Assembly: GCA_038231175.1 (NCBI GenBank) | Contig: JBBRLU010000018.1 | Location: forward strand, 1-18,876 | DNA length: 18,876 bases | Source: UBA4729 sp038231175 | GTDB taxonomy: Bacteria > Patescibacteriota > Saccharimonadia > Saccharimonadales > UBA4665 | Direction of reading: 5' to 3' | Part shown: positions 1-6,979 of the stretch, one piece after another | How positions within the stretch are numbered: position 1 is the first letter of the stretch | Layout: the number at the start of each line of letters is the position of its first letter | Program-made: the position numbers and the translations under genes | The notes under the pieces: generated by a model | Seen by the model: only the letters and a program-made list of their open reading frames with translations | Told to the model about the DNA's origin: nothing | Databases searched by the model: none

Positions 1-504
1 CCGACCGAAGCCAAAAGTGAAAAGTTCTGGATCATGCGCCGCCGCAGCTTCCAGTTGCTGCGTAGTAAGGTCAAAGATAAGCACACCGCGCCGTTCATCG
101 ATGACTTGATCGTCAACCCCGAGCACATGCCAAAGTTCTTACCAGAGCTACGCGACATCATCAAGAAATACAAATTGTTCGCAACGATTGCCGGCCACAT
201 GGGCGACGGCAACTTCCACATCATCCCGCTGATGAAATTAGAAGATCCCAAAGAACGCGCCAAGCTCCTGCCCTGCATGAAGGAAGTCGACGAGCTAGTT
301 CTAAAGTACCACGGCTCCCTTACTGGTGAGCACAACGACGGACTGGTCCGCGGCCCCTGGCTGGAGCAGCAATTCGGCACCGAAGTATTAGATATCTTCA
401 AAGAGGTTAAGTCGATTTTTGACCCGGCCAATATCTTCAACCCGCACAAGAAATCAGACGCCGACTGGGACTACAGCTTCAGCCACATCCGCGACCATTT
501 CTAA
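1..504 (+). CDS. FAD-linked D-2-hydroxyacid (D-lactate-type) dehydrogenase, C-terminal part (5' end outside window)
   Basis: The reading frame is open from base 1 and ends with TAA, leaving 167 residues. They match the C-terminal FAD-oxidase cap domain of the Dld/GlcD/YdiJ flavoenzymes. The family motif GHMGDGNFH lies at residues 65-73; its two histidines normally bind the active-site metal or substrate carboxylate. TGEHNDGLVR follows at 108-117, and IFDPANIFNPHK at 139-150 near the end. The E-H-N-D-G-x-x-R form resembles YdiJ or D-2-hydroxyglutarate dehydrogenases more than GlcD. No cysteine-rich Fe-S domain follows, so this is the FAD-only form. Such enzymes oxidise D-lactate or a related hydroxyacid at the inner membrane face and pass electrons to quinone. 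The cyo quinol oxidase operon faces it 300 bp away, which fits that role. The substrate is not fixed by the visible part. Confidence 0.88.
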   Translation, partial: PTEAKSEKFWIMRRRSFQLLRSKVKDKHTAPFIDDLIVNPEHMPKFLPELRDIIKKYKLFATIAGHMGDGNFHIIPLMKLEDPKERAKLLPCMKEVDELVLKYHGSLTGEHNDGLVRGPWLEQQFGTEVLDIFKEVKSIFDPANIFNPHKKSDADWDYSFSHIRDHF

Positions 505-531
505 GACTCCATGACCTAAGACATAGGCGTG

Positions 532-540
532 TGCTAATAT
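532..540 (+). promoter_or_regulatory. Extended -10 promoter (TGC TAATAT) for the 547 gene, leaderless type
   Basis: TG-C-TAATAT ends exactly 6 nt before the ATG at 547, and no Shine-Dalgarno sequence lies between them. Transcription starting about 7 nt past the hexamer would begin at the A of the start codon. Confidence 0.6.
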
Positions 541-546
541 ATTTTT

Positions 547-804
547 ATGATACGGACGCTTCAAATCATCGCAGCTGTAACGATACTGGCAATTATCGTA
601 GTTGTTGGTGACGTAGTACTCAGGAATCACCAAAGCAATGCCTATATACATAACGGTACTCATTGTGAGCAAATTTCCAAAGCCTATTTAGATAACCCAA
701 CGGTCAAACTAAGTAGCGGGGATGCTCAGTGCCTGCGTAGTCAGTGTAAACAGGCTTCTTCAAATGTAATCTGCGATAAGCTCTTTCCTGTAACTAAGCC
801 TTAA
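547..804 (+). CDS. Small single-span membrane or exported protein with four cysteines
   Basis: This encodes 85 residues of no family I recognise. Residues 5-25 form one strongly hydrophobic helix preceded by Arg3, so it is either an N-in membrane anchor or an uncleaved signal peptide. The remaining ~60 residues are polar and would lie outside the membrane. They contain Cys40, Cys62, Cys67 and Cys76, enough for two disulfides or a small metal site (the central pair is C-x4-C). The start is supported by a -10 hexamer placed 6 nt upstream. The gene follows the dehydrogenase on the same strand after 42 bp, and its stop lies 12 bp from the convergent stop of cyoE. The stretch is more A+T rich than its neighbours. 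The location suggests but does not prove a link to the respiratory genes. Confidence 0.65.
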   Translation: MIRTLQIIAAVTILAIIVVVGDVVLRNHQSNAYIHNGTHCEQISKAYLDNPTVKLSSGDAQCLRSQCKQASSNVICDKLFPVTKP

Positions 805-816
805 TTCGTACTAGCT

Positions 817-1686
817 TTAAATAATTAATGTGTTGCTGCCTATGAGCGCACACTGCAGCGTGATAGCGATTAGCGAAAAGAAGAATAATTTGCGAGCCCA
901 GGCGGTGGTGTCGGTGGCTCTCAGGCCTTTGATGGCTAGCCTTAGCCAGAGCACAGACACTACGGCCATCACGACAGCGTAGATGATGCCGGTGTAGCCG
1001 TAAAAGCTGAGCGATAAGCTGGCGACAAGGTAGGCCACAATGTAAATCAAGCACTGGATCTTGGTATTCTTAAAGCCTTTTTTGACGGGCAAAACTGGTA
1101 GCTCGGCATCGGCGTAGTCTTTATGCCGAAACATGGCGATGGCAAAAAAGTGTGGCATTTGCCAGCAGACTAAAATGATAAACAAAATTATGGCGGCAGC
1201 ATCAACATGATTGCTAACGGCGACGTAGCCGACTACGGGAGGGATGGCGCCGGAGATGCTACCGACTGCTGTGCCTAATGTTGAGCGACGCTTATAGTAG
1301 CCGTAGACGGCGACATAGGCCACGTAACCGGTCAAGGCCAGCACTAACGCTAACCAGTTGACATAGACCGTCAGTAGTAGGCTGCCCGTGACTAATAGCA
1401 TAACCGTGTAGAGCAGTGCCGAGCGCACCGTAATTCGGCCGCTGACCAAGGCCCGCTTGGCCGTTCGGGCCATCTTTTTATCTATTCCGCGGTCCAGTAT
1501 GTTATTACTGACGCAGGCGGCGGCAATAATCAAACCTAATCCCAGGAGCGTTGCTAGTAAGCGGCCAACTGCGACATGCTGCTGAGCGGCCAATAAAAAG
1601 CCGGCTGCCGCCGTCAGTAAGTTGCCCCGGATAATCCCCGGTTTTGTGAGCCAGTAATATTCTTTCCAGCTAGTTTTGTCGGTCAT
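817..1686 (-). CDS. cyoE: Protohaem IX farnesyltransferase (haem O synthase) CyoE
   Basis: This 289-residue UbiA-superfamily prenyltransferase converts haem B to haem O for the bo oxidase by adding a farnesyl group at the membrane. Three hallmark blocks are present. The first Asp-rich motif is NNILDRGIDKKMART at about 61-75, the loop is YKRRSTLGTAVGSISGAIPP at about 130-149, and the second region is WQMPHFFAIAMFRHKDY at about 175-191, followed by LPVLPVKKG. All align closely with E. coli CyoE, with about nine hydrophobic helices and normal family length. It is the last gene of the cyo operon, 20 bp after cyoD. That gap carries its own -10-like element (1694-1699), so it may also be transcribed separately. 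No CtaA-type haem A synthase is present, in agreement with an o-type haem. Confidence 0.95.
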   Translation of the reverse strand: MTDKTSWKEYYWLTKPGIIRGNLLTAAAGFLLAAQQHVAVGRLLATLLGLGLIIAAACVSNNILDRGIDKKMARTAKRALVSGRITVRSALLYTVMLLVTGSLLLTVYVNWLALVLALTGYVAYVAVYGYYKRRSTLGTAVGSISGAIPPVVGYVAVSNHVDAAAIILFIILVCWQMPHFFAIAMFRHKDYADAELPVLPVKKGFKNTKIQCLIYIVAYLVASLSLSFYGYTGIIYAVVMAVVSVLWLRLAIKGLRATDTTAWARKLFFFSLIAITLQCALIGSNTLII

Positions 1687-1693
1687 TACGTCT

Positions 1694-1702
1694 ATAATAC
1701 CA
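1694..1702 (-). promoter_or_regulatory. Possible internal extended -10 (TGG TATTAT) before cyoE
   Basis: Read on the minus strand, TG-G-TATTAT ends 7 nt before the cyoE ATG, between the cyoD stop and cyoE. There is no good Shine-Dalgarno sequence next to the ATG. It fits the leaderless promoter pattern seen elsewhere in the window and would let cyoE be made apart from cyoABCD. Confidence 0.45.
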
Positions 1703-1706
1703 GTCC

Positions 1707-2393
1707 TTAGTTGTTGACGACTACGGCAAAGCTACCCACTGTCGATGGTCGAGAGCGTTCGTAAAATTGGTAGGTTCCCAGTTCCGACAGCGTAATCGTC
1801 GTGGAGTGCTCTTTCTGGATCAACGTCGATGCCCGGCCGGCATAGACAGTTGGCAGCCTGACCGTACCGAAGATTAGTTCGATGTTGGCCTTGTCATAGT
1901 TGGTAAATGTCAGTGTGTCGCAGCGTCCAGCCACGGTTAATAACGGTTCAACACTGCCATTTTTGAGGCCGACTCGGTAATTAGTGTGGCGACCTTGGCA
2001 GGCGCCTGTTAAGTTGCCGCCGACCTGGTAGATGGCTTCGCCGTCGATCAGTCGTTTGGTCTGGTCGGTCGCCGCCAGATTATAATGCAGATTATTGATG
2101 ATTACGATCGAGCCACCGACGACGATCATAATAATGCTGACGGTCGCTATTAGGAAATATAAATTCCAGCGCTGTTTCGGACCGCGGCCGAGGTGCAAGA
2201 AGAAGACTACCTGCACTAGTAACTGCACGAAGGCAAAACCAAGAATAGTCAGTAGTAGCGTCCGGCCGCGGATGATGTGCTGGACTACCAGATGGTACGG
2301 CAAGAGCGTAAAAATTAGTGACAGTAAGAAGCCGAAGACGTAGGACGAAACAGTCTTGCGCTCTTCGGGTTCGTGGGCGGCGGCGTGGCTCAT
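1707..2393 (-). CDS. cyoD: Cytochrome o oxidase subunit IV (CyoD) fused to a cupredoxin-like domain
   Basis: Residues 1-107 match E. coli CyoD (109 aa) over its whole length, with three membrane helices at about 17-37, 46-69 and 77-101 and the conserved end NLHYNL. The protein then continues in frame for about 120 residues to 228. This extension has cupredoxin-like features: a first strand pair around 139-152, the CDTLTFTNYD segment at 158-167, and a GTYQFYERSRPSTVGSFAVV ending at 206-225. In copper cupredoxins the last block reads roughly Y-x-Y-C-x-x-H-P-x-x-x-G. Here the Cys and His are Glu212 and Arg215, and no His follows the N-x-D, so a bound copper is unlikely. In E. coli the CyoD C-terminus faces the periplasm, so the added domain should lie outside. 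Cys132 and Cys158 could pair. The ATG overlaps the cyoC stop (ATGA). Confidence 0.85.
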   Translation of the reverse strand: MSHAAAHEPEERKTVSSYVFGFLLSLIFTLLPYHLVVQHIIRGRTLLLTILGFAFVQLLVQVVFFLHLGRGPKQRWNLYFLIATVSIIMIVVGGSIVIINNLHYNLAATDQTKRLIDGEAIYQVGGNLTGACQGRHTNYRVGLKNGSVEPLLTVAGRCDTLTFTNYDKANIELIFGTVRLPTVYAGRASTLIQKEHSTTITLSELGTYQFYERSRPSTVGSFAVVVNN

Positions 2394-2986
2394 GCGTAAG
2401 CTCCCAAATAGACGATCGTAAATATAAATATCCAGACAATATCGAGGAAGTGCCAGAACAGGCTAAGCATCGCCAGCTTGCGCACCAAGGGCCCGTTCAA
2501 GCCACGCTTGACGATGTACCCCATGGTAAGGGCCATCCACAGTAACCCGGAGGTGATGTGTGCGCCGTGGGTGCCGACCAGCACAAAGAACGACGACATA
2601 AAGGCATTCGAATGAATCGTCAGGCCATTACTGATAAACTCTCTAAATTCTTTCATTTCGAGACTTAGAAATAAGGCGCCAAGGATAAAGGTCAGGCCAA
2701 ACCACAGCAGTGTCTGGGCCTGACTGCGGCGGCGGGCGGCCACCATACCGAGGCCGCAGGTAAAGCTGCTCGTCAGCAACAGCAGCGTCTCCTTTAAGGC
2801 CAACTGCGGGTTAAATAAGTGATTGCCAGCAGGACCACCGGCGGTGTTGCCGTGCAGCACGGCGTAGACGGCAAACAGCACCGAAAACAACAGTAAGTCG
2901 GTCATCAGGTAGACCCAGAAGCCGAACATCACCCGGTCGTTAGCGGCCGCCTCGTGGGCTTCCAAGTGGTCTACCACGACTTCCAC
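2390..2986 (-). CDS. cyoC: Cytochrome o ubiquinol oxidase subunit III CyoC
   Basis: This 198-residue protein has five membrane helices and the family core LVGTHGAHITSGLLWM at about 137-152, close to E. coli CyoC (204 aa). Subunit III lacks redox centres and stabilises the proton-pumping core, supporting D-channel proton uptake. The most likely start is GTG at 2986, inside the last codons of cyoB (16-bp overlap). No clear Shine-Dalgarno sequence precedes it, so translation is probably coupled to cyoB. The stop TGA overlaps the cyoD ATG, again suggesting coupling. The use of TGA as a stop helps fix the genetic code. The exact start is less certain than the family. Confidence 0.92.
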   Translation of the reverse strand: MEVVVDHLEAHEAAANDRVMFGFWVYLMTDLLLFSVLFAVYAVLHGNTAGGPAGNHLFNPQLALKETLLLLTSSFTCGLGMVAARRRSQAQTLLWFGLTFILGALFLSLEMKEFREFISNGLTIHSNAFMSSFFVLVGTHGAHITSGLLWMALTMGYIVKRGLNGPLVRKLAMLSLFWHFLDIVWIFIFTIVYLGAYA

Positions 2987-5064
2987 TTTTTGGTCCGAAT
3001 GATGTCTAGGCCGAAGTTAATCACGTAGCGGATAAAATCCCAGACGCTCATTTCTTCTTGATCGAGGGCGGCAAGAGTCTGCTTCTGGCGGATGAGATTT
3101 GCCGCCCGGCGCTTGTCCTCTAACTTCTCGACTTCGGCGGCCGGTAGTACGTATTCTGAATCCTCTTTAAAGCCCCGGATGACGAAGACTACCAGCACGC
3201 CGACCAGCGACACTACGGGCATCCAATTTATGTGCCAGACGAAGCCGAAGCCGATGAAAAAGGCGAAGGCCGCGATATAGATGCCGGCGGCGGTATTCTT
3301 GGGAATCACGATATCTTCGTAAACTGGTTTTGGCAGGCCTTGGTGCTTCATTTCTAGGAAGGCGTCGCGGGTTGTCACTTCCGGAATGACCGTAAAATTG
3401 TAGTAGGCCGGTGGTGACGCCGTGGCCCACTCCAGTGTCCGGCCATTCCACGGGTCACCAGTCACGTCGGCTAAGTGTCGTCTCTGAATCAGACTGGCTA
3501 GTATCTGAATAATTTGCAGCGCCAAGCCGGCTCCAATGACCAGTCCGCCCAGTAGCATGACGATGAAGAAGGGCTGGTAGCCGGCCGACTTTTCGTAATG
3601 GTCCATACGACGAGTGGCCCCCATAAAGCCGAGGATAAACATCGGGATGAATGACATACAGAAGCCAATGATCCAGCACCAAAAAGCGTTACGGCCAATC
3701 CGTTCGTTAAGTCTAAAGCCAGCAATCTTGGGGAACCAGTAGCTGATGCCGGCAAAAATGCCGAATAGTACTCCGCCAATGACATTGGAATGGAAATGGG
3801 CTACCAGGAAGAGGCTATTATGCAGTTGGAAATCAGCCGGCGGAAATGCCAAGATCAGGCCGGAGATACCGCCAATCGTAAACGTCGTGACAAAGCCTAA
3901 GAACCACAACATAGGCGTATCGAAGCGAATCATGCCGCGGCGCATGGTGGCAATCCAGGTAAAGAATAGCACGGCCGTCGGAATGGCGATGACTAAGGTA
4001 ATGACACCAAAGAACGCATTGACGTCGGCGCTGGCACCCATCGTGAAGAAGTGGTGCAACCAGACCGATAAGGCCAAGGCTGAAACACCGGCCATACCGA
4101 GTACGTTGGAGGTATAACTGGCAATCGGTTTGCGACTGAAAGTCGATACTACTTCTGAAAATACCCCGAAGGCTGGTAGCATTAAAATGTAGACTTCCGG
4201 GTGTCCCCACATCCAGATCAAGTTGGTGTACATCATCGGGTCGCCACCAGCAGTGGCCGTAAAAAAGTGGGCCCCGAAATAGCGGTCGACAAATGATAAG
4301 AACAGCGTTGCCGTCAATAATGGGAAGACACTGACGGCCATAAACATGCTAAACAGCGAACCCCAGGTAAATAGCGGCATCTTCATCAGCGTCATACCAG
4401 GCGCGCGCATCTTTAGAATCGTCATAATAAAGTTAATTGCCCCCAGGGTGGTACCGATCCCCGATATCTGCAGACTCCAGATCCAATAATCAACTCCCGT
4501 GCCGGGACTGAAGACGGCGCCAGACAACGGCGCGACGGCTAGCCAACCGGTGGCGGCGTATTGGCCACCGAAGACAAAGAACATATTGACCATAACGACA
4601 CCGGATACGTACAGCCAAAAACCAAGGGTGTTCAGCAACGGTGAAGCCAGGTCACGGGCGCCGATCTGCAGCGGCACAATGTAGTTGATCAATCCAAAGA
4701 TAAAGCCCATGGCCACAAAAAACACCATAATATTACCGTGGGCGGTAAAGATTTGCTGGTAGTGATCAGCTGACAGAATACCATGCGAACTGCCTGACGA
4801 CAGGGCCTGTTGGGCCCACATCAAAATGACATCGATACCGCCTCTGACGAGCATGAAGAGGGCCACTAAAAAGTACATGATGCCAATCTTTTTAGGATCA
4901 ACAGAAGTCAGCCAATCGTTCCACAGCCATTTCCAACGTTTGGTGCGGGTCAGGATCAGGGCGGCGAACAGGAACATAGCGATAAAAGTAGCAGTGCCGC
5001 CCACCGTTACCCATTCATGCGGCAACGAGTCTTTGGTTAGATGACCGAGAAAAAATTCTTTCAT
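2971..5064 (-). CDS. cyoB: Cytochrome o ubiquinol oxidase subunit I CyoB, lacking the K-channel lysine
   Basis: This 697-residue haem-copper oxidase catalytic subunit aligns over its full length with E. coli CyoB. Low-spin haem ligands are His109 and His425. CuB ligands are His288 (in WGHPEVY, with cross-linking Tyr292), His337 and His338. High-spin haem ligand is His423. Quinone-site residues Arg74, Asp78, His101 and Gln104 match E. coli R71, D75, H98 and Q101, so the donor should be a quinol. D-channel residues Asn127, Asp138, Asn145 and Glu290 are kept. The K-channel is not: E. coli K362 in IPTGVKIFNW corresponds to Leu366 in IPTAVLFFTW (codon CTA at 3967-3969). Nearby channel residues Ser303, Ser319, Thr363 and Tyr292 remain. 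The ATG overlaps the cyoA stop by one base (TAATG). Confidence 0.97.
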   Translation of the reverse strand: MKEFFLGHLTKDSLPHEWVTVGGTATFIAMFLFAALILTRTKRWKWLWNDWLTSVDPKKIGIMYFLVALFMLVRGGIDVILMWAQQALSSGSSHGILSADHYQQIFTAHGNIMVFFVAMGFIFGLINYIVPLQIGARDLASPLLNTLGFWLYVSGVVMVNMFFVFGGQYAATGWLAVAPLSGAVFSPGTGVDYWIWSLQISGIGTTLGAINFIMTILKMRAPGMTLMKMPLFTWGSLFSMFMAVSVFPLLTATLFLSFVDRYFGAHFFTATAGGDPMMYTNLIWMWGHPEVYILMLPAFGVFSEVVSTFSRKPIASYTSNVLGMAGVSALALSVWLHHFFTMGASADVNAFFGVITLVIAIPTAVLFFTWIATMRRGMIRFDTPMLWFLGFVTTFTIGGISGLILAFPPADFQLHNSLFLVAHFHSNVIGGVLFGIFAGISYWFPKIAGFRLNERIGRNAFWCWIIGFCMSFIPMFILGFMGATRRMDHYEKSAGYQPFFIVMLLGGLVIGAGLALQIIQILASLIQRRHLADVTGDPWNGRTLEWATASPPAYYNFTVIPEVTTRDAFLEMKHQGLPKPVYEDIVIPKNTAAGIYIAAFAFFIGFGFVWHINWMPVVSLVGVLVVFVIRGFKEDSEYVLPAAEVEKLEDKRRAANLIRQKQTLAALDQEEMSVWDFIRYVINFGLDIIRTKKWKSW

Positions 5065-5984
5065 TACTGCATTGCTCCATCCATCGACATTTGGTGATTG
5101 TGAGAACCCATGTATTTCATGACGGCCTTGCCGTATAAGGTGGCATCGATTGCCGCGTAGGACGCAGCTGGGTTGTCCTGACTGGGCCGCAGCAAACTGT
5201 CATAGGCGGTTTTGTTGAGCGTCGGGTTGCCGAACCGGGTCTTTAAGACCCAGGCGTCAAAGTCAGTCCGGCTAGTAACCTTAGTCGTAAAAAGCATGCC
5301 CGAAAAGCCAGGGCCGTTAATTTCGGCGCTGCGGCCCTTGTACTCGCCCAGTGCAGTGGCCATTAAGTTTAGCCGGTTGACGTGTCCGGTCATGGCGTAC
5401 AGTTGTCCTCCCAGATTCGGTATCCAAAATGAACTCATCGGCGCTTCGTCGGCGGTCAGATCGAAGACGACTGGCACATCTTTGGGTATTTGGACATAAT
5501 TGACGGTCGCAATCTGCTGATCGGGGTAGATAAAAAGCCACTTCCATCGCAAAGCCATAACCTGGATAGTAATCGGCTTGACGTCAGAAGCGATGGCACG
5601 GCTTGGCTGTAATTTGTGCGTCGCCGGCACTAACACGAAGGCTAATATGATAATAAAGATAGTCGGCAAGGCCCAGATAAAAACATTAAAAGCAGTCCCG
5701 TGGGTAACTTCCGGATGATAGGTCGACGTTTGGTTTGACTCGCGGTAGCGCCAGGCCATGAAGTACAGCATGACGACCGTCGGCACAGCAATTGATAACA
5801 CGATGGCCAGGACGAACAACATCAGGTTACGCTGTTGGCTGGCAATTGAGCCCTGGGCGTGCAGCACGGCGATATTCTTGCCCCGTAATAGAAAAGCCAT
5901 CAGCAGCCCAAAACCAGCTAAGCCACTAAAAAATAGCCCTAAGGTTTTAGCTGCACTTTGGCGTTGTTTATGTTTTGTGCTCAA
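5064..5984 (-). CDS. cyoA: Cytochrome o ubiquinol oxidase subunit II CyoA
   Basis: This 306-residue subunit has a membrane helix at about 14-33, two further helices at about 54-78 and 99-120, an external cupredoxin domain from about 137 to 240 and a C-terminal COX-ARM-like tail. CuA ligands are absent, and the site reads GPGFSGM as in E. coli, which marks a quinol rather than cytochrome c oxidase. Unlike E. coli CyoA there is no lipobox cysteine, so it is probably held by an uncleaved helix. The ungapped alignment from WRYRESN onward places Asn100 (AAT at 5685-5687) at E. coli E89, the glutamate at the K-channel mouth. The C-terminus is Met/His-rich. The start is TTG with AAGGG 6 nt upstream; no upstream in-frame ATG exists. 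It is the first gene of cyoABCDE. Confidence 0.96.
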   Translation of the reverse strand: MSTKHKQRQSAAKTLGLFFSGLAGFGLLMAFLLRGKNIAVLHAQGSIASQQRNLMLFVLAIVLSIAVPTVVMLYFMAWRYRESNQTSTYHPEVTHGTAFNVFIWALPTIFIIILAFVLVPATHKLQPSRAIASDVKPITIQVMALRWKWLFIYPDQQIATVNYVQIPKDVPVVFDLTADEAPMSSFWIPNLGGQLYAMTGHVNRLNLMATALGEYKGRSAEINGPGFSGMLFTTKVTSRTDFDAWVLKTRFGNPTLNKTAYDSLLRPSQDNPAASYAAIDATLYGKAVMKYMGSHNHQMSMDGAMQ

Positions 5985-6024
5985 ATTGTACCCTTACACT
6001 CGATATACATAACCGTTATTGGTA

Positions 6025-6033
6025 ATTATAGCA
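6025..6033 (-). promoter_or_regulatory. Extended -10 promoter (TGC TATAAT) of the cyoABCDE operon
   Basis: Read on the minus strand, TG-C-TATAAT is a perfect extended -10. Transcription would start near 6018, giving a leader of about 34 nt that carries AAGGG before the TTG start of cyoA. No good -35 lies at 17 bp, as is usual for extended -10 promoters. An ATAAC-n-GTTAT inverted repeat (6009-6019) covers the predicted start point and could be an operator, but the arms are only 5 bp. Confidence 0.7.
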
Positions 6034-6066
6034 TTAGACAGACAATTATTTAAGCAATATATCGGC

Positions 6067-6933
6067 CTACGACGTAATACGTTTGAGGCTGGAACGGGCC
6101 TGGCTCCCAAATATAAAGGTGCCGAGTAGTAACAACATGGCGACGTAGACACCGCGGTCGAGCAAGCTGGCGGCCACGACAGTGGCGTTCGGAATATGAT
6201 GCAAGTGCTGGCTCAGTAAGACGAACGTTTCACGGAAGCCGATCGCCGCCGGTGTAATAGAAACAAATAGCGCAAAGTTGGCGGCTCCGGTATAAATGAT
6301 GGCCTGGCTTAAACTAATTGCGTGATTGACACTGTGCAGCTCAATGTAAAAAATAAGCACAAAGACACAGACTTGCAGCAGTGTGGCGACGGCTGTGAAA
6401 GCTAGGCCCTGCCAGCGCAATTGGCGGAGCTGGCGCAGCTTATTGACGGGCAGTCGCAGTACTCCGTACAGTGCACATAGGCCGACTAGTCCAAGCGGTA
6501 GTACCCACCAGCCGATCATGCCGACCAGCAAGAACAGCCCACTGTAGAACGCATAAAACGCGTAATAGACCAGACTGGCTAAGGCATAGTTACCAAGACC
6601 GACCGCATGGCGCTTTTTCAGGTACAGTGCCCGAAAGGCCGGACCACTCTGCAGCGGTCCGAAGAAGTTAATAATCGAAGAATAAGCCGTCACCAGCATC
6701 GTTTCACGGCGCGCTAGACGGATGTCGCAGAGTACCAGGCTTGAGCGAAAGATCAGCCACAGGCTAACCATGAATACCAGGTACAGGCCCAGTAAGCCAA
6801 GTAACGTGCCAGATGGGGTCTGAGCTAGCTGGCGGCCGACAGCCGGATGGTGGCCTAGAAAGTATAGACTGGCCACAGCCGTAACCACCAGGACCGAAAA
6901 AGCGACTAAGCTGCGGACGAGGCGACGGTTCAT
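6067..6933 (-). CDS. UPF0104 / LPG-synthase-TM family flippase-like membrane protein
   Basis: This 288-residue multi-span protein has about seven or eight hydrophobic helices. NFFGPLQSGPAFRALYLKKR at 89-108 corresponds to the family N-x-x-x-P-x-x-x-G block before a basic loop. ITPAAIGFRE at 226-235 corresponds to the family TPGGxGxxE block, here with Ala-Ala replacing Gly-Gly. There is no aminoacyl-transferase domain, so it is the stand-alone membrane part, a type linked to lipid or glycolipid translocation. I chose the ATG at 6933, not a longer frame to 7068, because the longer one would run through the divergent gene's ribosome site and coding sequence. A TACAAT lies exactly 6 nt before this ATG. 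The genes beside it point to a role in making surface glycopolymers. The substrate is unknown. Confidence 0.8.
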   Translation of the reverse strand: MNRRLVRSLVAFSVLVVTAVASLYFLGHHPAVGRQLAQTPSGTLLGLLGLYLVFMVSLWLIFRSSLVLCDIRLARRETMLVTAYSSIINFFGPLQSGPAFRALYLKKRHAVGLGNYALASLVYYAFYAFYSGLFLLVGMIGWWVLPLGLVGLCALYGVLRLPVNKLRQLRQLRWQGLAFTAVATLLQVCVFVLIFYIELHSVNHAISLSQAIIYTGAANFALFVSITPAAIGFRETFVLLSQHLHHIPNATVVAASLLDRGVYVAMLLLLGTFIFGSQARSSLKRITS

Positions 6934-6939
6934 AGCAGT

Positions 6940-6945
6940 ATTGTA
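6940..6945 (-). promoter_or_regulatory. -10 element (TACAAT) 6 nt before ATG, leaderless type
   Basis: On the minus strand TACAAT is separated from the ATG at 6933 by the 6 nt ACTGCT, with no Shine-Dalgarno sequence. It lies in the 46-bp spacer shared with the divergent gene at 6980. Confidence 0.5.
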
Positions 6946-6963
6946 CAGCAGTATCGCGTATAG

Positions 6964-6970
6964 TAAGGAG
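6964..6970 (+). promoter_or_regulatory. Ribosome binding site TAAGGAG fixing the start at 6980
   Basis: TAAGGAG is followed by 9 nt and then ATG. It decides for the ATG at 6980 over an in-frame ATG at 6941, which would overlap the promoter of the divergent gene. Confidence 0.75.
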
Positions 6971-6979
6971 CACTGCCTT

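Noticed and set aside
2092..2439. Other long open frames inside cyoD, cyoC, cyoB, pgi and other genes
   Set aside because: They are antisense or out-of-frame shadows with no family features, lying fully within well-supported genes.
5064..5984. Cytochrome c oxidase (CuA) identity for subunit II
   Set aside because: CuA cysteines and histidines are absent and the quinone-site residues of CyoB are present.
6941..6979. Longer N-terminus for the GT-C gene from an in-frame ATG at 6941
   Set aside because: It would overlap the divergent gene's promoter, and a TAAGGAG site clearly serves the ATG at 6980.
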